Part shown: positions 17,918 to 29,200 of the stretch, piece after piece
How positions within the stretch are numbered: position 1 is the first letter of the stretch
Layout: each line of letters begins with the position of its first letter
From: Xanthomonas euroxanthea
GTDB lineage: Bacteria; Pseudomonadota; Gammaproteobacteria; Xanthomonadales; Xanthomonadaceae
Length of the DNA: 64,000 nt
Direction of reading: 5' to 3'
NCBI RefSeq assembly: GCF_900476395.1
Contig: NZ_UIHB01000001.1
Coordinates: forward strand, 130,217 to 194,216
The notes under the pieces: generated by a model
The model's database searches: none
What the model saw: the letters and a program-made list of their open reading frames with translations, nothing else
Told to the model about the DNA's origin: nothing
Program-made: the position numbers and the translations under genes

Positions 17918-20686
17918 ATGCAATTTCGGACCACCAGCCGGAAGACACCGGTTACCTTGCTGGCGTTGTCGATCGGCCTTGCGCTGAGCGGCCACCTGGC
18001 AGCACAAGACACCACCCAAGCGCCTGCAGAACCGGCCGTCGACCTGGACACCGTCACGGTGACCGGCTATCGCGCCTCGGTGGAAAAGGCCCTGGACATC
18101 AAGCGCGGCGAAGCCGGCGTGGTCGATGCGATTGTCGCCGAGGACATCGGCAAGTTCCCCGACCTCAACCTGGCCGAATCGCTGCAGCGCATCCCCGGCG
18201 TGGTGATCACCCGTGAGGCCGGCGAGGGCCGCGCCATCTCGGTGCGTGGCCTGGGCCCGGAGTTCACCCGCGTGCGCATCAACGGCATGGAAGCGCTCAC
18301 CACCGTCGGTGCCGGCGACCAGAGCGGCGGCACCAACCGCGGCCGCGGCTTCGACTTCAACGTGTTCGCCTCGGACCTGTTCTCGCAGCTGATCGCCCGC
18401 AAGACGGCCTCGGCCGATGTGGAAGAAGGCTCGCTCGGCGCCACCGTCGACCTGCGCACCGCGCGTCCGTTCGATTACAACGGCTTCACCTTCGCCGCCA
18501 GCGGCCAGGCCGCCTACAACGCCATGGCCGAGAAGGCCAACCCGCGCGTGGCCGCGCTGATCGCCAACACCTGGGCCGACAACACCTTCGGCGCCCTGCT
18601 GTCGGTGGCCTACACCGAGCGCGAGGTGCTGGAAGAGGGCTCCAACACCGGCCGCTGGGCCAATGGTCCGAGCAACGGCGGCTTCAGCGCCACCTCGCCG
18701 TTCGCCGCGGCGCGCTCGGCCGATGTCTACCACCCGCGCTTCCCGCGCTATACCCAGCAGATCCACGACCAGCAGCGCCTGGGCGTCACCGGCGCGTTGC
18801 AGTGGAAGCCGACCGACCGCACCACGCTGTCGCTGGACATGCTGTATTCCAAGATCGACGCCAAGCGCGACGAGCGTTACATCGAAGCGATCTCCTTCAG
18901 CCGCGGCGGCAATGCACGCCCGGTGCTGGTCGGCAAGCCGGCCACGGTCGTGCGTAATGGCGAGGTCCGCAACAACGCCCTGGTGTACGGCGAATTCGAC
19001 AATGTCGATATCCGTACCGAAAACCGCCACGACGAGTGGAACACCGAGTTCAGGCAGGTCAGCCTGGACCTGGAGCATCGTTTCAACGACGACTTCAGCA
19101 TCAATGCCCGGGTCGGTACCTCGCGCTCGGCGCACGAGAACCCGGTGCAGACCACCATCATCATGGACAAGTACGACGTCGACGGCTACAGCTACGACTA
19201 CCGTGGCAACAGCCGCGCGCCGGTGCTGAACTACGGCATCAACCCGACCGATCCCACCGGCTGGGAACTGGCCGAAATCCGCCTGCGTCCGCAGACGGTG
19301 GACAACGACTTCGACACCGGCCAGATCGACTTCAACTGGAACATCAGCCCCGGCTTCCGCCTCAAGGGCGGCGTGCTGGCCAAGAACTACACCTTCAGCA
19401 CCGTGGAGCTGCGCCGCGCCAACGAACTGGCCGTGCCCACCTTCGCCAATGGCACGCGCATCGTGCCGGCCGATCTCACCGAACAAGCCGGGCTCAAGGG
19501 CATCAACGGCAGCCCCTCCAACTGGGTGGTGCCCAACCTGGATGCGGTGGCCGACCTGTTCGGCATCTACAGCAACAGCGGCAGCTTCGCCGTGGCCCCG
19601 CGCGTCAACAACAGCCGCAGCGTCGAGGAAAAGGACCGCGGCGTGTGGTTGATGGGCGAGTTCTCCACCGACCTGGGGTCGATTCCGTTCTCCGGTAACT
19701 TCGGCGTGCGCTATGTGGAGACCGAGCAGGAATCCACCGGCTATGCCTTGATCAACAACGCACCGGCGCTGACCACCGTGGGCCGCAAGTACAGCAACAC
19801 GCTGCCCTCGTTCAACCTGGTCGCCGAGCTGGCGCCTGACCTGCTGCTGCGTCTTGGCGCGGCCAAGGTCATGAGCCGTCCCGGCCTGGGCAGCCTCACC
19901 CCCGGCGTGACCGTGGCGGTGGCCGGCGGTGCGCGTACCGTGGCCGGCGGCAATCCGGACCTGGACCCGATCGAGGCCACCAACGTCGACCTCGGCCTGG
20001 AGTGGTACTTCAACGAAGGCGCCATGCTCGGTGTCGGCCTGTTCTACAAGGACATCGAGAGCTTCATCCAGACCGCGCGCGAAGTGCGCCCGTATTCCAG
20101 CAGCGGCCTGCCGGCTTCCCTGCTGGAAGGCACCGGTGCCACCGTCAACGACGACTTCGCCTTCAGCATCCCGCTCAACACCCCGGGCGGCGAATTGAAG
20201 GGCGTGGAAGCCAACTACACCCAGCCCTTCACCTTCCTGCCGGGCAAGTGGGCCAACCTGGGCGTGCAGCTCAACTACACCTGGGTCGATTCGAAGATCC
20301 AGTACCTGGCCAGCAGCGGCGCGCCGGTGATGAAGAACGACCTGCTCGGGCTGTCGCGCTCGTCGTGGAATGCCACGTTGTTCTACGAAGGTGAGTCCTT
20401 CGCCGGGCGCGTGTCGGCCACCAACCGCGACGACTACCTCACCCAGGCACCGGGTGCGGAAACCGGCTTCAACGTCGACGGCGTGCACGGCATGACCGGC
20501 ACCACCATCCTCGACGCCTCGCTGCGCTACAAGATCAGCAAGCAGCTGGAGCTGAGCCTGGAAGGCATCAACCTCACCAACGAGGCCTCCGACGAGTGGG
20601 TGTCCTCGCCACGCACCGGCCAGCTGCCGCTGCAGTACGCCGAAACCGGCCGCCAGTACCTGCTGGGCCTGCGCTACAAGTTCTGA
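17918..20686 (+). CDS. TonB-dependent receptor, pectin locus (first)
   Basis: Outer-membrane active transporter of 922 residues. Signal peptide about 1-30 (LLALSIGLALSGHLAAQ), TonB-box region DTVTVTGYR, plug domain with IGKFPDLNLAESLQRIPGV and GLGPEFTRVRING, a 22-strand barrel and the terminal aromatic LGLRYKF. The plug wording is that of the Xanthomonas/Caulobacter subfamily that takes up plant-derived oligosaccharides. GGAGG precedes the ATG. With kdgK, a pectinesterase and a pectate lyase as neighbours, it probably imports oligogalacturonides (inference). Confidence 0.94.
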   Translation: MQFRTTSRKTPVTLLALSIGLALSGHLAAQDTTQAPAEPAVDLDTVTVTGYRASVEKALDIKRGEAGVVDAIVAEDIGKFPDLNLAESLQRIPGVVITREAGEGRAISVRGLGPEFTRVRINGMEALTTVGAGDQSGGTNRGRGFDFNVFASDLFSQLIARKTASADVEEGSLGATVDLRTARPFDYNGFTFAASGQAAYNAMAEKANPRVAALIANTWADNTFGALLSVAYTEREVLEEGSNTGRWANGPSNGGFSATSPFAAARSADVYHPRFPRYTQQIHDQQRLGVTGALQWKPTDRTTLSLDMLYSKIDAKRDERYIEAISFSRGGNARPVLVGKPATVVRNGEVRNNALVYGEFDNVDIRTENRHDEWNTEFRQVSLDLEHRFNDDFSINARVGTSRSAHENPVQTTIIMDKYDVDGYSYDYRGNSRAPVLNYGINPTDPTGWELAEIRLRPQTVDNDFDTGQIDFNWNISPGFRLKGGVLAKNYTFSTVELRRANELAVPTFANGTRIVPADLTEQAGLKGINGSPSNWVVPNLDAVADLFGIYSNSGSFAVAPRVNNSRSVEEKDRGVWLMGEFSTDLGSIPFSGNFGVRYVETEQESTGYALINNAPALTTVGRKYSNTLPSFNLVAELAPDLLLRLGAAKVMSRPGLGSLTPGVTVAVAGGARTVAGGNPDLDPIEATNVDLGLEWYFNEGAMLGVGLFYKDIESFIQTAREVRPYSSSGLPASLLEGTGATVNDDFAFSIPLNTPGGELKGVEANYTQPFTFLPGKWANLGVQLNYTWVDSKIQYLASSGAPVMKNDLLGLSRSSWNATLFYEGESFAGRVSATNRDDYLTQAPGAETGFNVDGVHGMTGTTILDASLRYKISKQLELSLEGINLTNEASDEWVSSPRTGQLPLQYAETGRQYLLGLRYKF

Positions 20687-20697
20687 CCCGCTGCCTC

Positions 20698-20728
20698 CCC
20701 GCTGCGCACACGCGCAGCGGGCCCTTAT
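20698..20728 (+). terminator. Hairpin terminator after first receptor
   Basis: Perfect 10-bp stem (20698-20707 with 20712-20721), 4-base loop, then CCCTTATT. The T-run is weak, so it may only partly stop transcription into the second receptor. Confidence 0.6.
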
Positions 20729-20916
20729 TCCAACGCTTGATCGTCGTGGATGCGGTGCCCTGGCGCACGCATGCAACGCGGTGGGCGTGATGTTCGAAAC
20801 GTCCAGCAAGAACGCAGCGCGCTTGCGCAGCGGTGTTGCTGGTCGCCCATTGCGACGCCATGGCCTTGGGGGGCTGAGCGCGTCATTGCAGCCAGTGCCA
20901 TGGAGAGAGCCGCATC

Positions 20917-23900
20917 ATGCATGTCCGTTCGCGTCGTTCCGCCTCCGTGGCGGCCGCTCGCCTGCCCACCGCGCGTCTGTCGGTGGCCATCGTCCTGGCA
21001 CTGCATGCGGCCGCTGCCGTCGCGCAGACCACACCGGCCACACCGCCCACCGATGCGGTGGACCTGGACCGCGTGCAGGTCAAGGCCACCTACCGCGAAA
21101 GTCTGCAGCAATCGCTCGATGCCAAGCGCTACAGCGTGGAGCAGGTGGATGCCATCTATGCCGAAGACATCGGCAAGTTTCCCGATCTGAACCTGGCCGA
21201 ATCGATGCAGCGCATCGCCGGCGTCTCCATCGACCGCGAAGGCGGCGAGGGCAAGCAGATCTCCGTGCGCGGCCTGGGCTCGGACTTCACCCGCGTGCGC
21301 ATCAACGGGCTGGAAGCGCTGGCCACTGCCGGCAGCGGCAGCGATGGCGTCAACCGCAGCCGCGGTTTCGACTTCAACACCTTCGCTTCCGAGCTGTTCA
21401 GCCGCGTCACCATCAGCAAGACCCAGTCGGCGCAGATGGACGAAGGCTCACTGGGCGCCACCGTCGACCTGCGCGGCTCGCGCCCGTTCGACTTCGACGG
21501 CTTCGAAGCGGCCGCCTCCACGCAATACGGCTACAACGACCTCTCGCGCGAAAAGGACCCGCGTTTCTCCGGCCTGATCAGCAACATCTGGGCCGATGGC
21601 CGCGTCGGCGCGCTGATGTCGGTGTCCTACAGCGAGCGCCACCTGCGCGAGGAAGGCTACAACCCGGTGCGCTGGGAGCACGGCAACTACCGCAACTCCA
21701 ACCAGAGCACCGCCACCAACAACGGCACCTATGGCTTCTGTTCGCCGGTGGGCTACAACCCGCAGACCCCGCGCAACCCGCTGGCCAACGAAACCCCTGC
21801 CGGGGTCGGCTCGCAGGCCAACCAGGACCGCAACAACGGCTGGGGCAGCTACGGCATCAGCGCCACCAACTGCGGCACCGGCATCCCGCGCCCGGCCAAC
21901 ACGCCGGAGAACATCCAGGCCTACGAAACCGCCACCAACGCCTGGATTCCGCGCTACCCGCGCTACATCCGCACCGATCACGAGATCAAGCGCCTGGGCG
22001 TCACCGGCGCGCTGCAATTCAAGGTCAGCGACGACACCCTGCTGAACTTCGACATGCTGTATTCCAAGCTGGACAAGGACCAGCGCGAAGACTCGGTCGG
22101 TGCCAACCTGCACCGCACCGCCAACTTCGGCGGCAAGACCCAGATCGCGGTGCGCGAAGCGCAGGTGGACGACCAGAACCGCCTCACCTACGGCGTGTTC
22201 GACAACGTCGACTTCCGCACCGAATCCAGCAACATCGAAGAATCCACCGAGTTCAAGCAATTCAGCCTGGACCTGCAGCACCGCTTCAACGACCAGGTGC
22301 GCGTCAATGCATTGGTCGGCCACTCGACCTCGGACTACGAACGCCCCGAGTTTTCGATGGTGAGCTTCGACAACACCAATCTCGATGGCTTTGTGCTCGA
22401 TCGTCGCAATGGTGGCGATTACCCGAGCATGAGCTTCCCGTTCGATGCGGGTAACCCCAACAACTGGCAGTGGCTGGGCTATGGCGCAGTGCCGGTCAAC
22501 AGCAACGGCACCGCGCGCGGCACCAACATCAGCGAGGTGCGGCTCAACCCGCAGTCGGTGAACAACACCTTCGATACCGCCAAGGTGGATCTGGAATTCA
22601 ACATCAGCCCCACCTTCACCTTCCGCACCGGGCTGGCCTACAAGAACTACGACATGGACACGTCGGAGTCGCGCAACATCTCCTACGGGCGCCTGGCGCA
22701 GGCCTTGCCGGCCGGCGTGGGCGTGGGCGATTTGAGCACCAACCTGGACGGCTTCGGCCGCAGCTTGAACGGCAGCTTCCCCACCACCTGGGTGATTCCG
22801 GATTTCCAGAAGGTCGCCGACCTGCTCAACATCAATTGCGACTGCGACACCGGCGTGCCCGGCGGCGACTACCGCCTGGCCGATGTCGGCCACTTCGGCT
22901 CGTCCAACAACAACTTCGCCGTCAACGAAAAGAGCCTGGGCACCTACCTGCAGCTGGACTTCAACACCGACCTGTGGGGCCGCGCGCTGCGTGGCAACCT
23001 GGGCGTGCGCTATGTGCAGACGCAGATCGCCGCCAGCGGCTATGCGCCGTGCACGGCCACCGCGGCCGGCGCCATCTCGCCCAACTGCGAATCGTTCTTC
23101 GGTGTGGCCAGCGCCACCGCCGCGGCCGGCGAGCGCCTGCTGGTGCCCACCACGGTCAACCACAACTACCGCGACATCCTGCCCTCGTTGAATCTCTCGT
23201 GGGATGTCAGCGACGAGGTGGTGCTGCGCTTCGGCGCGGCCAAGACCATGGCGCGCCCCACGCTGGCGTATCTGTCGCCCAGCGTCAGCGGCGGCCCTAC
23301 GCAGTATTTCGACGACGGGCGGTTTTTCTCGATCAACCTGGGCAACCCCAAGCTCGACCCGTTCCGTTCCACCAACTACGACCTCAGCGCCGAGTGGTAT
23401 TTCCGCGAGGGTTCGCTGCTGTCGGCAGCGGTGTTCTACAAGGACATCGACAGCTACGTGCAGCGCACCCGCGTGCTCAGCACCTGGGAAGCGATGGGCT
23501 ACTCGCTGGACCTGCTCCCCGCAGGCTTCACGCCGGACACCATCTTCAACGTGCAGAGCTACTTCAACACGCCCGGCGGCCCGCTCAAGGGCTTCGAGCT
23601 GACCTACCAGCAGGCCTTCGACTTCTTGCCCGGCTTCTGGCGCAACTTCGGCATCCAGCTCAACTACACCCAGGTCGATTCCAAGATCAATTACCTGTTC
23701 AGTACCGCCGGCAGCAGCAATACCAGCATCACCACCACCGCCACCGAGCGCGACCTGCTCAACCTCTCGCCGCAGTCCTACAACGCTACCGTCTACTACG
23801 ACGACGGCCGCTTCAGTGCGCGCGTGTCCACCAGTTATCGCGATGGCTACATCAACAACATCCTGGCCCAGGAAGACGTCTACGACCTGGATGGCAAGCG

Positions 23901-24114
23901 CCTGGTCACCGCCGACGTGACCGGCAAATACAGCGTGGAAAACGTGGATTTCAACATGTCCTACAAGCTCAACGACCAGCTGTCGCTGACGTTTGAGGCC
24001 ATCAACCTGCTCGACACACCCGACCGCCGCTACGTCGATTCCACGCTGGAGCTGCCCGACAAGTACACCGTCACCGGGCGCCAGTACTACATCGGCGCGC
24101 GCTACAAGTTCTGA
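20917..24114 (+). CDS. TonB-dependent receptor, pectin locus (second)
   Basis: Outer-membrane receptor of 1065 residues, paralogous to the one upstream: the same plug block IGKFPDLNLAESMQRIAGV and C-terminal IGARYKF, but with longer extracellular loops, one containing paired Cys (CDCD). Signal peptide about 1-36, with AVAQ at the cleavage region. GGAGAG precedes the ATG. The pectinesterase gene begins 12 bases after its stop, so uptake and pectin demethylation are in one transcript. It probably takes a different pectin fragment from the first receptor. Confidence 0.94.
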   Translation: MHVRSRRSASVAAARLPTARLSVAIVLALHAAAAVAQTTPATPPTDAVDLDRVQVKATYRESLQQSLDAKRYSVEQVDAIYAEDIGKFPDLNLAESMQRIAGVSIDREGGEGKQISVRGLGSDFTRVRINGLEALATAGSGSDGVNRSRGFDFNTFASELFSRVTISKTQSAQMDEGSLGATVDLRGSRPFDFDGFEAAASTQYGYNDLSREKDPRFSGLISNIWADGRVGALMSVSYSERHLREEGYNPVRWEHGNYRNSNQSTATNNGTYGFCSPVGYNPQTPRNPLANETPAGVGSQANQDRNNGWGSYGISATNCGTGIPRPANTPENIQAYETATNAWIPRYPRYIRTDHEIKRLGVTGALQFKVSDDTLLNFDMLYSKLDKDQREDSVGANLHRTANFGGKTQIAVREAQVDDQNRLTYGVFDNVDFRTESSNIEESTEFKQFSLDLQHRFNDQVRVNALVGHSTSDYERPEFSMVSFDNTNLDGFVLDRRNGGDYPSMSFPFDAGNPNNWQWLGYGAVPVNSNGTARGTNISEVRLNPQSVNNTFDTAKVDLEFNISPTFTFRTGLAYKNYDMDTSESRNISYGRLAQALPAGVGVGDLSTNLDGFGRSLNGSFPTTWVIPDFQKVADLLNINCDCDTGVPGGDYRLADVGHFGSSNNNFAVNEKSLGTYLQLDFNTDLWGRALRGNLGVRYVQTQIAASGYAPCTATAAGAISPNCESFFGVASATAAAGERLLVPTTVNHNYRDILPSLNLSWDVSDEVVLRFGAAKTMARPTLAYLSPSVSGGPTQYFDDGRFFSINLGNPKLDPFRSTNYDLSAEWYFREGSLLSAAVFYKDIDSYVQRTRVLSTWEAMGYSLDLLPAGFTPDTIFNVQSYFNTPGGPLKGFELTYQQAFDFLPGFWRNFGIQLNYTQVDSKINYLFSTAGSSNTSITTTATERDLLNLSPQSYNATVYYDDGRFSARVSTSYRDGYINNILAQEDVYDLDGKRLVTADVTGKYSVENVDFNMSYKLNDQLSLTFEAINLLDTPDRRYVDSTLELPDKYTVTGRQYYIGARYKF

Positions 24115-24126
24115 CAGGAGCAACGC

Positions 24127-25104
24127 ATGCAACTGCATCGCAGGATCGTGTTACGTACTCTCGCCGCCACCGCCTTGCTGGCCGGGCTGTCGCTCGGCAG
24201 CACCGCTGCCATCGCCGCCGACCCGGTCTACACCGTGGCCAAGCAGGGCAGCGCCGGCTACCGCACCGTGCAGGCGGCTATCGACGCGGCCGTGCAGGGC
24301 GGCAAACGCGCGCAGATCAACATCGGCGCCGGCACCTACCAGGAACTGATCGTGGTGCCGGCCAACGCCCCGGCACTCAGGCTCATCGGCGCCGGCGCCA
24401 CCCAGACCATCATCACCTACGACAATTACGCCTCGCGCATCAATCCGGCCACCGGCACCGAATACGGCACCTCCGGCTCGTCCAGCGTCATCATCGCCGG
24501 CAACGACTTCACTGCGGAAAAACTCGCCTTCGGCAATCACGCCGGCCCCGTCGGGCAGGCGGTGGCAGTGCGCGTGGATGGCGATCGCGCCGCGTTCCGC
24601 AACGTGCGCTTTCTCGGCTATCAAGACACGCTATATCTGCGCAATCCCAAGCTGTCCTACTTTCTGGATTGCTATATGGAAGGCACCGTCGATTTCATCT
24701 TCGGCGGCGGCACTGCACTGTTCGAAAACGCACAGCTGCATTCGCTGGGCGATGGCTATCTCACCGCCGCCTCCACCCCGCAGGAAAGTGCGCGCGGCTT
24801 CGTGTTCCGCAATGCACGCGTCACCGCTGCCAGCGGTGTCTCGCGCGTGCACCTGGGGCGCCCATGGCGGCCGTATGCCAGCGTCAGCTTCATCAGCAGC
24901 CAGCTCGGCGCGCACATCGTGCCCGAGGGCTGGAACAACTGGGGCAACACTGCCAACGAGGCCACCGCCCGCTACAGCGAATACCAGAGCAGCGGCGCCG
25001 GCGCCAACCCGTCGCGCCGCGTGAAGTGGTCGCGTCAGCTCAGCGCCGCGCAGGCCGCCGCGCTGGATCGCAACACCATCCTCGGCACCTGGAGGCCGTT
25101 CTGA
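24127..25104 (+). CDS. Pectin methylesterase (CE8)
   Basis: Exported pectinesterase of 325 residues; removes methyl groups from homogalacturonan so pectate lyase can cut it. Signal peptide about 1-31. A right-handed beta-helix fold is indicated by the motif series: QAVAVR, LGYQDTLY (catalytic Asp), CYMEGTVDFIFGG (second Asp) and LGRPWRPY (Arg/Trp). GGAGC precedes the ATG. Its TGA overlaps the ATG of the next gene by one base. Confidence 0.95.
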   Translation: MQLHRRIVLRTLAATALLAGLSLGSTAAIAADPVYTVAKQGSAGYRTVQAAIDAAVQGGKRAQINIGAGTYQELIVVPANAPALRLIGAGATQTIITYDNYASRINPATGTEYGTSGSSSVIIAGNDFTAEKLAFGNHAGPVGQAVAVRVDGDRAAFRNVRFLGYQDTLYLRNPKLSYFLDCYMEGTVDFIFGGGTALFENAQLHSLGDGYLTAASTPQESARGFVFRNARVTAASGVSRVHLGRPWRPYASVSFISSQLGAHIVPEGWNNWGNTANEATARYSEYQSSGAGANPSRRVKWSRQLSAAQAAALDRNTILGTWRPF

Positions 25105-26147
25105 TGATCCGTTCGCACCTGCTCCGTTTCCACACGCTCGCCTTCGCTGGCGCCTTGCTGCTGGCCCCGCTGTCCGCACTGGCCGACAAGATCGCCGACA
25201 ACATGTTGCTGCTGCAGACTGCCTCCGGCGGCTGGTCCAAGCAGTACAAGGGCGTTGCCGTCGACTACAACCGCACCTTCACCGCTGCGGAAATCGCCGA
25301 GCTGCAGCAACCCGGGCGCAAGGACGACGCCACCATCGACAACAAGGCCACCACCTACGAGATCGGCTACCTCTCCACCATTTACAAGACCGAGAAGAAC
25401 GCCAAGTACGTGGCCGCCGCCAAGCGCGGCGTGGACTATCTGCTCACCGCGCAATACGCCAACGGCGGCTGGCCGCAGTTCTACCCGGACCTGTCGTCCT
25501 ACCATCACCAGATCACCTACAACGACGACGCCATGGTGCGCGTGCTCAACCTGCTGCAGGACATCAGCGAGGGCAAGGGCGACACCGGCGCGCTGCTGCG
25601 TGCCAGCCATGGTGCACGCGCGCGCCAGGCGGTGACCAAGGGGCTGGAATGCGTGCTCGCCACCCAGGTCAAGATCGGCGGCACGCTCACCATCTGGGGC
25701 GCGCAGTACGACGAGGTCACGCTCAAGCCGGCCAAGGCGCGTGCGTATGAGCTGGCCTCGCTGGCCTCCAGCGAGTCGGTGAGCATCGTGCGCTTTCTGA
25801 TGCGCCAGCCCACCCCGTCCGCGCAGATCAAGACCGCGGTCGAGGCCGCTGCGCGCTGGTTCGACACCCACCGCATGCGCGACCTGGCCACCAAGAAGAT
25901 CGACGACCCCACCCAGGAAACCGGCCAGGACGTGATCCTCATCGCGCAACCGGGTGCGTCACTATGGGCACGCTTCTACGACCTGCAGAATCAACGCCCG
26001 CTGTATGCCAACCGCGACGGCAAGGCCTTGACCGAGTACATGCAGGTGCCCAACGAGCGCCGCGTCGGGTATGCCTGGCACGGCACCTGGCCGGACAAGC
26101 TGTTGAAGGACGACATTCCCAAGTGGCGCACCGCCAACGGTCTGTAA
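25104..26147 (+). CDS. pelA: Pectate lyase, PL10 type
   Basis: Exported lyase of 347 residues with signal peptide about 1-27; cleaves demethylated pectin by beta-elimination. GGWSKQYKGVAVDYN, NGGWPQFYPDLSSYHHQITY and NDDAMVRVLNLL match polysaccharide lyase family 10, an (alpha/alpha) toroid. WHGTWPDKLL lies near the C-terminus. Translation is coupled to the pectinesterase gene (TGATG overlap). The symbol is by family analogy only. Confidence 0.9.
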   Translation: MIRSHLLRFHTLAFAGALLLAPLSALADKIADNMLLLQTASGGWSKQYKGVAVDYNRTFTAAEIAELQQPGRKDDATIDNKATTYEIGYLSTIYKTEKNAKYVAAAKRGVDYLLTAQYANGGWPQFYPDLSSYHHQITYNDDAMVRVLNLLQDISEGKGDTGALLRASHGARARQAVTKGLECVLATQVKIGGTLTIWGAQYDEVTLKPAKARAYELASLASSESVSIVRFLMRQPTPSAQIKTAVEAAARWFDTHRMRDLATKKIDDPTQETGQDVILIAQPGASLWARFYDLQNQRPLYANRDGKALTEYMQVPNERRVGYAWHGTWPDKLLKDDIPKWRTANGL

Positions 26148-26157
26148 GTGCGTCGTC

Positions 26158-26190
26158 GCCACCGCGTGCAAGCACGCGGTGGCTGTTTTA
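26158..26190 (+). terminator. Rho-independent terminator after pectate lyase gene
   Basis: Perfect 11-bp stem (26158-26168 with 26173-26183), CAAG loop, then TGTTTTA. Ends the receptor-pectinase transcript; the LamG gene begins 31 bases further. Confidence 0.8.
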
Positions 26191-26214
26191 CGTTTTGGAA
26201 TTGACGAGGTGAGC

Positions 26215-29200
26215 GTGTCGAAGTTCTTGTTGGGAATGCTGTGCCTGATCGCGCTGCCGGTGAGCGCGGCCACCACCACTGCGCCGGAGCTGTTGTTCCG
26301 GGTGTCGGCCGACCGCGACCTGCAGGCCGATGTGGCCCGCGGTGACGGCGTGCCCAACTTCCGCGACAAGATCACGCTGGTGCCCACCGGCAAACGCGGC
26401 AACGCCATCGAATGGGCCGACGACGGCGTGCTGTCGTGGAATGCGCCCGGCAACCTCTACACCCAGCGCGGCACGCTCGGCTTCTTCTGGCGCGCGCGTT
26501 ATCCCGTGGGCGAAGCGCCGTTCGTGATCTTCCGCGTCGGCTACGCCGACCACACCAGTTGGGACATGGCCTGGCTGCGCATCGACTGGAACGGCCACGG
26601 CTTCGATGCCTTCGTCACCGACGCCAATCTCGCGCGCACCCGTGTCTCCTTCAAGCTCGACAAGGCTCCGTCCGCCAGCGACTGGACCCACATTGCGTTT
26701 GCCTGGGACGAAACCCGCGGCGTGCGCCTGTATGTCGATGGCAAGGAAGCCGCACGCGTGGACTGCGGTGCGCCCTGTACCAACGGCGGCGCGCTCGACT
26801 TCGACGCCGCGCTCGACCAGTTCGGCCTGGCCGGCCGCGTGATGTCGCCGCACCAGGTGCAGAGCCGCTACAACTTCCTGCGCGGCAGCGACTTCGACGA
26901 GATCCGCATCTACGACCGCATGCTCGACGCCAGCGGCGCCGCCGCGCTCGCACGCCTGCAGGAGCCCGCCAGCGCTGAAGCACCCACCGGCAACGCGCAG
27001 CACGCCGCCTTCCTGCACCGCTTCGGTTGGGACAACGGCCACGCACCGCCCGCACTCACCGCACCGGTCACCCGCATCCGCAAGGTGGAGTTCGCCGATG
27101 CACGCGACCTCAAGCAATGGATGTGGAAGGCCACCGACGGCATCGCCGAAACCACCTGGCCCGGCGTCTACAACCGCTCGCGCCTGCCCGGGCGCGACGA
27201 TTACTTCCAGCTGCCGGACTGGAACACCTATGTCGAAGGCGGCAAGGCGCTGGACCTCACCCTGCCGGACGAGCCGGTCAATCGCATCGAGCTGCGCGGT
27301 GCTGCGTACGGCCAGGCCACTTACGCCGCGCCCAATGCACAGGCGCAGCCGCTGTTCGCGCGCAGCCAGGGCGTGGTGCGCAGCGTGGACCAGTTCCCCG
27401 AGCGCCGCGGCGGGACCCTGCGCTTTGCCAACACCGCGCAGGAAACCCCCATCCAGGAAATCTGGGCCTACAACGTGCAGCCGGGCGCCGTGCCCAAAGG
27501 CAGCGCGCAACTCAGCTACACCGTGCGTAGCGACATCCAGCCCGACTACGACAACCTCGCCCCGCTGCGCGATGTCATCGCCGGCCGCTACCCGCCGGGC
27601 GAGCGCCAGACCGTGATCGCGCTGCCCACCAAGGCGCCGGCGCGCAAGCGCCCCAGTGACAAGGCCGCAGCAAGCGCGCAGCAGCCCATCGTGCACATCC
27701 TGGTGCCGTCCAGCCTGGGCAACCCGCCGCCGGACCAGGCGCTGATGCGCAGCTGGTCCTACGGCTGGGAGAACATGCACGACGGCCTGGACGGCATCGC
27801 CATCACCCTGCCGGCGCTCAACCTGCCGGCCACCCACAACGGCAGCATCCCGCTCAACATCCGCATCAAGGACCCCATCTGGCCCGCGCGCGACATGATC
27901 GATGTCTCGGTCGCCGTCGCCCCCGGCCAGCCGCGCACGCTATGGCTGGACCTGCGCGACAGAATCCTCAGCAACGACAGCCTGATGCTCAGCATCGCCG
28001 CCGCCGCACCCGGCTTCGATGCCAACGCGCTCGACGGCACCCAGCTGCAGCTGGTGTTCAAGCCGCGCGCCGAGGCCATCAAAGAGCACGTCGCCGACCG
28101 CTTCAACCAGGTCAAGGACAACTGGGGCTTTCTGGTGGAAGAGCACACCACCTCCAAGCGCCAGCTGCTCTACAAGCGCCTGGATGCCGACATCACCGAC
28201 CTGCTGCGCGTCGACCCGGACCACGCGCTCGGCCGCCAGTACTGGAACGACATCAGCTACGCCAACCAGGGCGCGTTGCCGGTCGAGATGCCCAGCGTGC
28301 CCAAGGGCGTGCCCGCCTGGGCGTTCTGGCAGCTGCAAGACCTCAGCGCCACCCGCCGCTATATCCGCTGGTGGATCGAGCAGCGCCAGGTGGCCTACGG
28401 CGATTTCGGCGGCGGCATCTCCGACGACTCGGACCTGGTGCAGCAGTGGCCCGGCGTCGCACTGATGGGCGTGGACCCGGACATGCTCAACGCCTCCATG
28501 CTGGCGCTGTCCGATGCCAACTACCGCAACGGCATGTTCACCAACGGCCTGTCCACCATCGAAACCGACGAGCTGCATTCCTATGAGGAGGGCATCAACC
28601 TCAACAGCGCCCTGCTGTACCTCAACTGGGGCGACCCGCGCACCGTCGAGCGCCTGATGGCAACCGTCAAGGCGTTCGACAATGTCATCCAGGTCAACCC
28701 GCAAGGCCACCTGCTGTTTGCCAGCAACTGGTTCGGCGGCCGCAAGGTCTACCGCGAGCCCAACTGGCAATGGCAAAAGCCGTACTCCTTCCCCATCGTG
28801 CACCCAGCCATCCTGCTGGGCGGCTATAACGCCGACCCCAACAGCCGCCGCATCGTCACCGGGTTAGCGGATGGCTATCTCGCCCACGCCTATACCAACG
28901 CCAAGGGCAACTGGGCGCTGCCCAACGAGATCAACTGGCAAACCGGCAAAACCCGCGGCGGCGAACTGTTCGAAGGCAGCGGCGGCGCCGACACCTTGCA
29001 CACCTTCTGGGCCGCTTATCGCTTCACCGGTGAGCAGCGCTATCTCAAGCCGATCGACTACCGCGTCGCCAACAGCGGCCCCAACGGCCTGTCCCTGCTC
29101 AACGAAAACTTCCTCGATGTCATGGGCAAGCGCAGCGACTGGAGCGGCAAGCTCATCGATGCCGCAAATAAAGACGACGGCAGCGCCCCGGACTTCCCGC

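Noticed and set aside
17870-24138. Very long minus-strand frames opposite the two TonB receptors
   Set aside because: Typical antisense open frames of high-GC genes; no ribosome sites or protein signatures.
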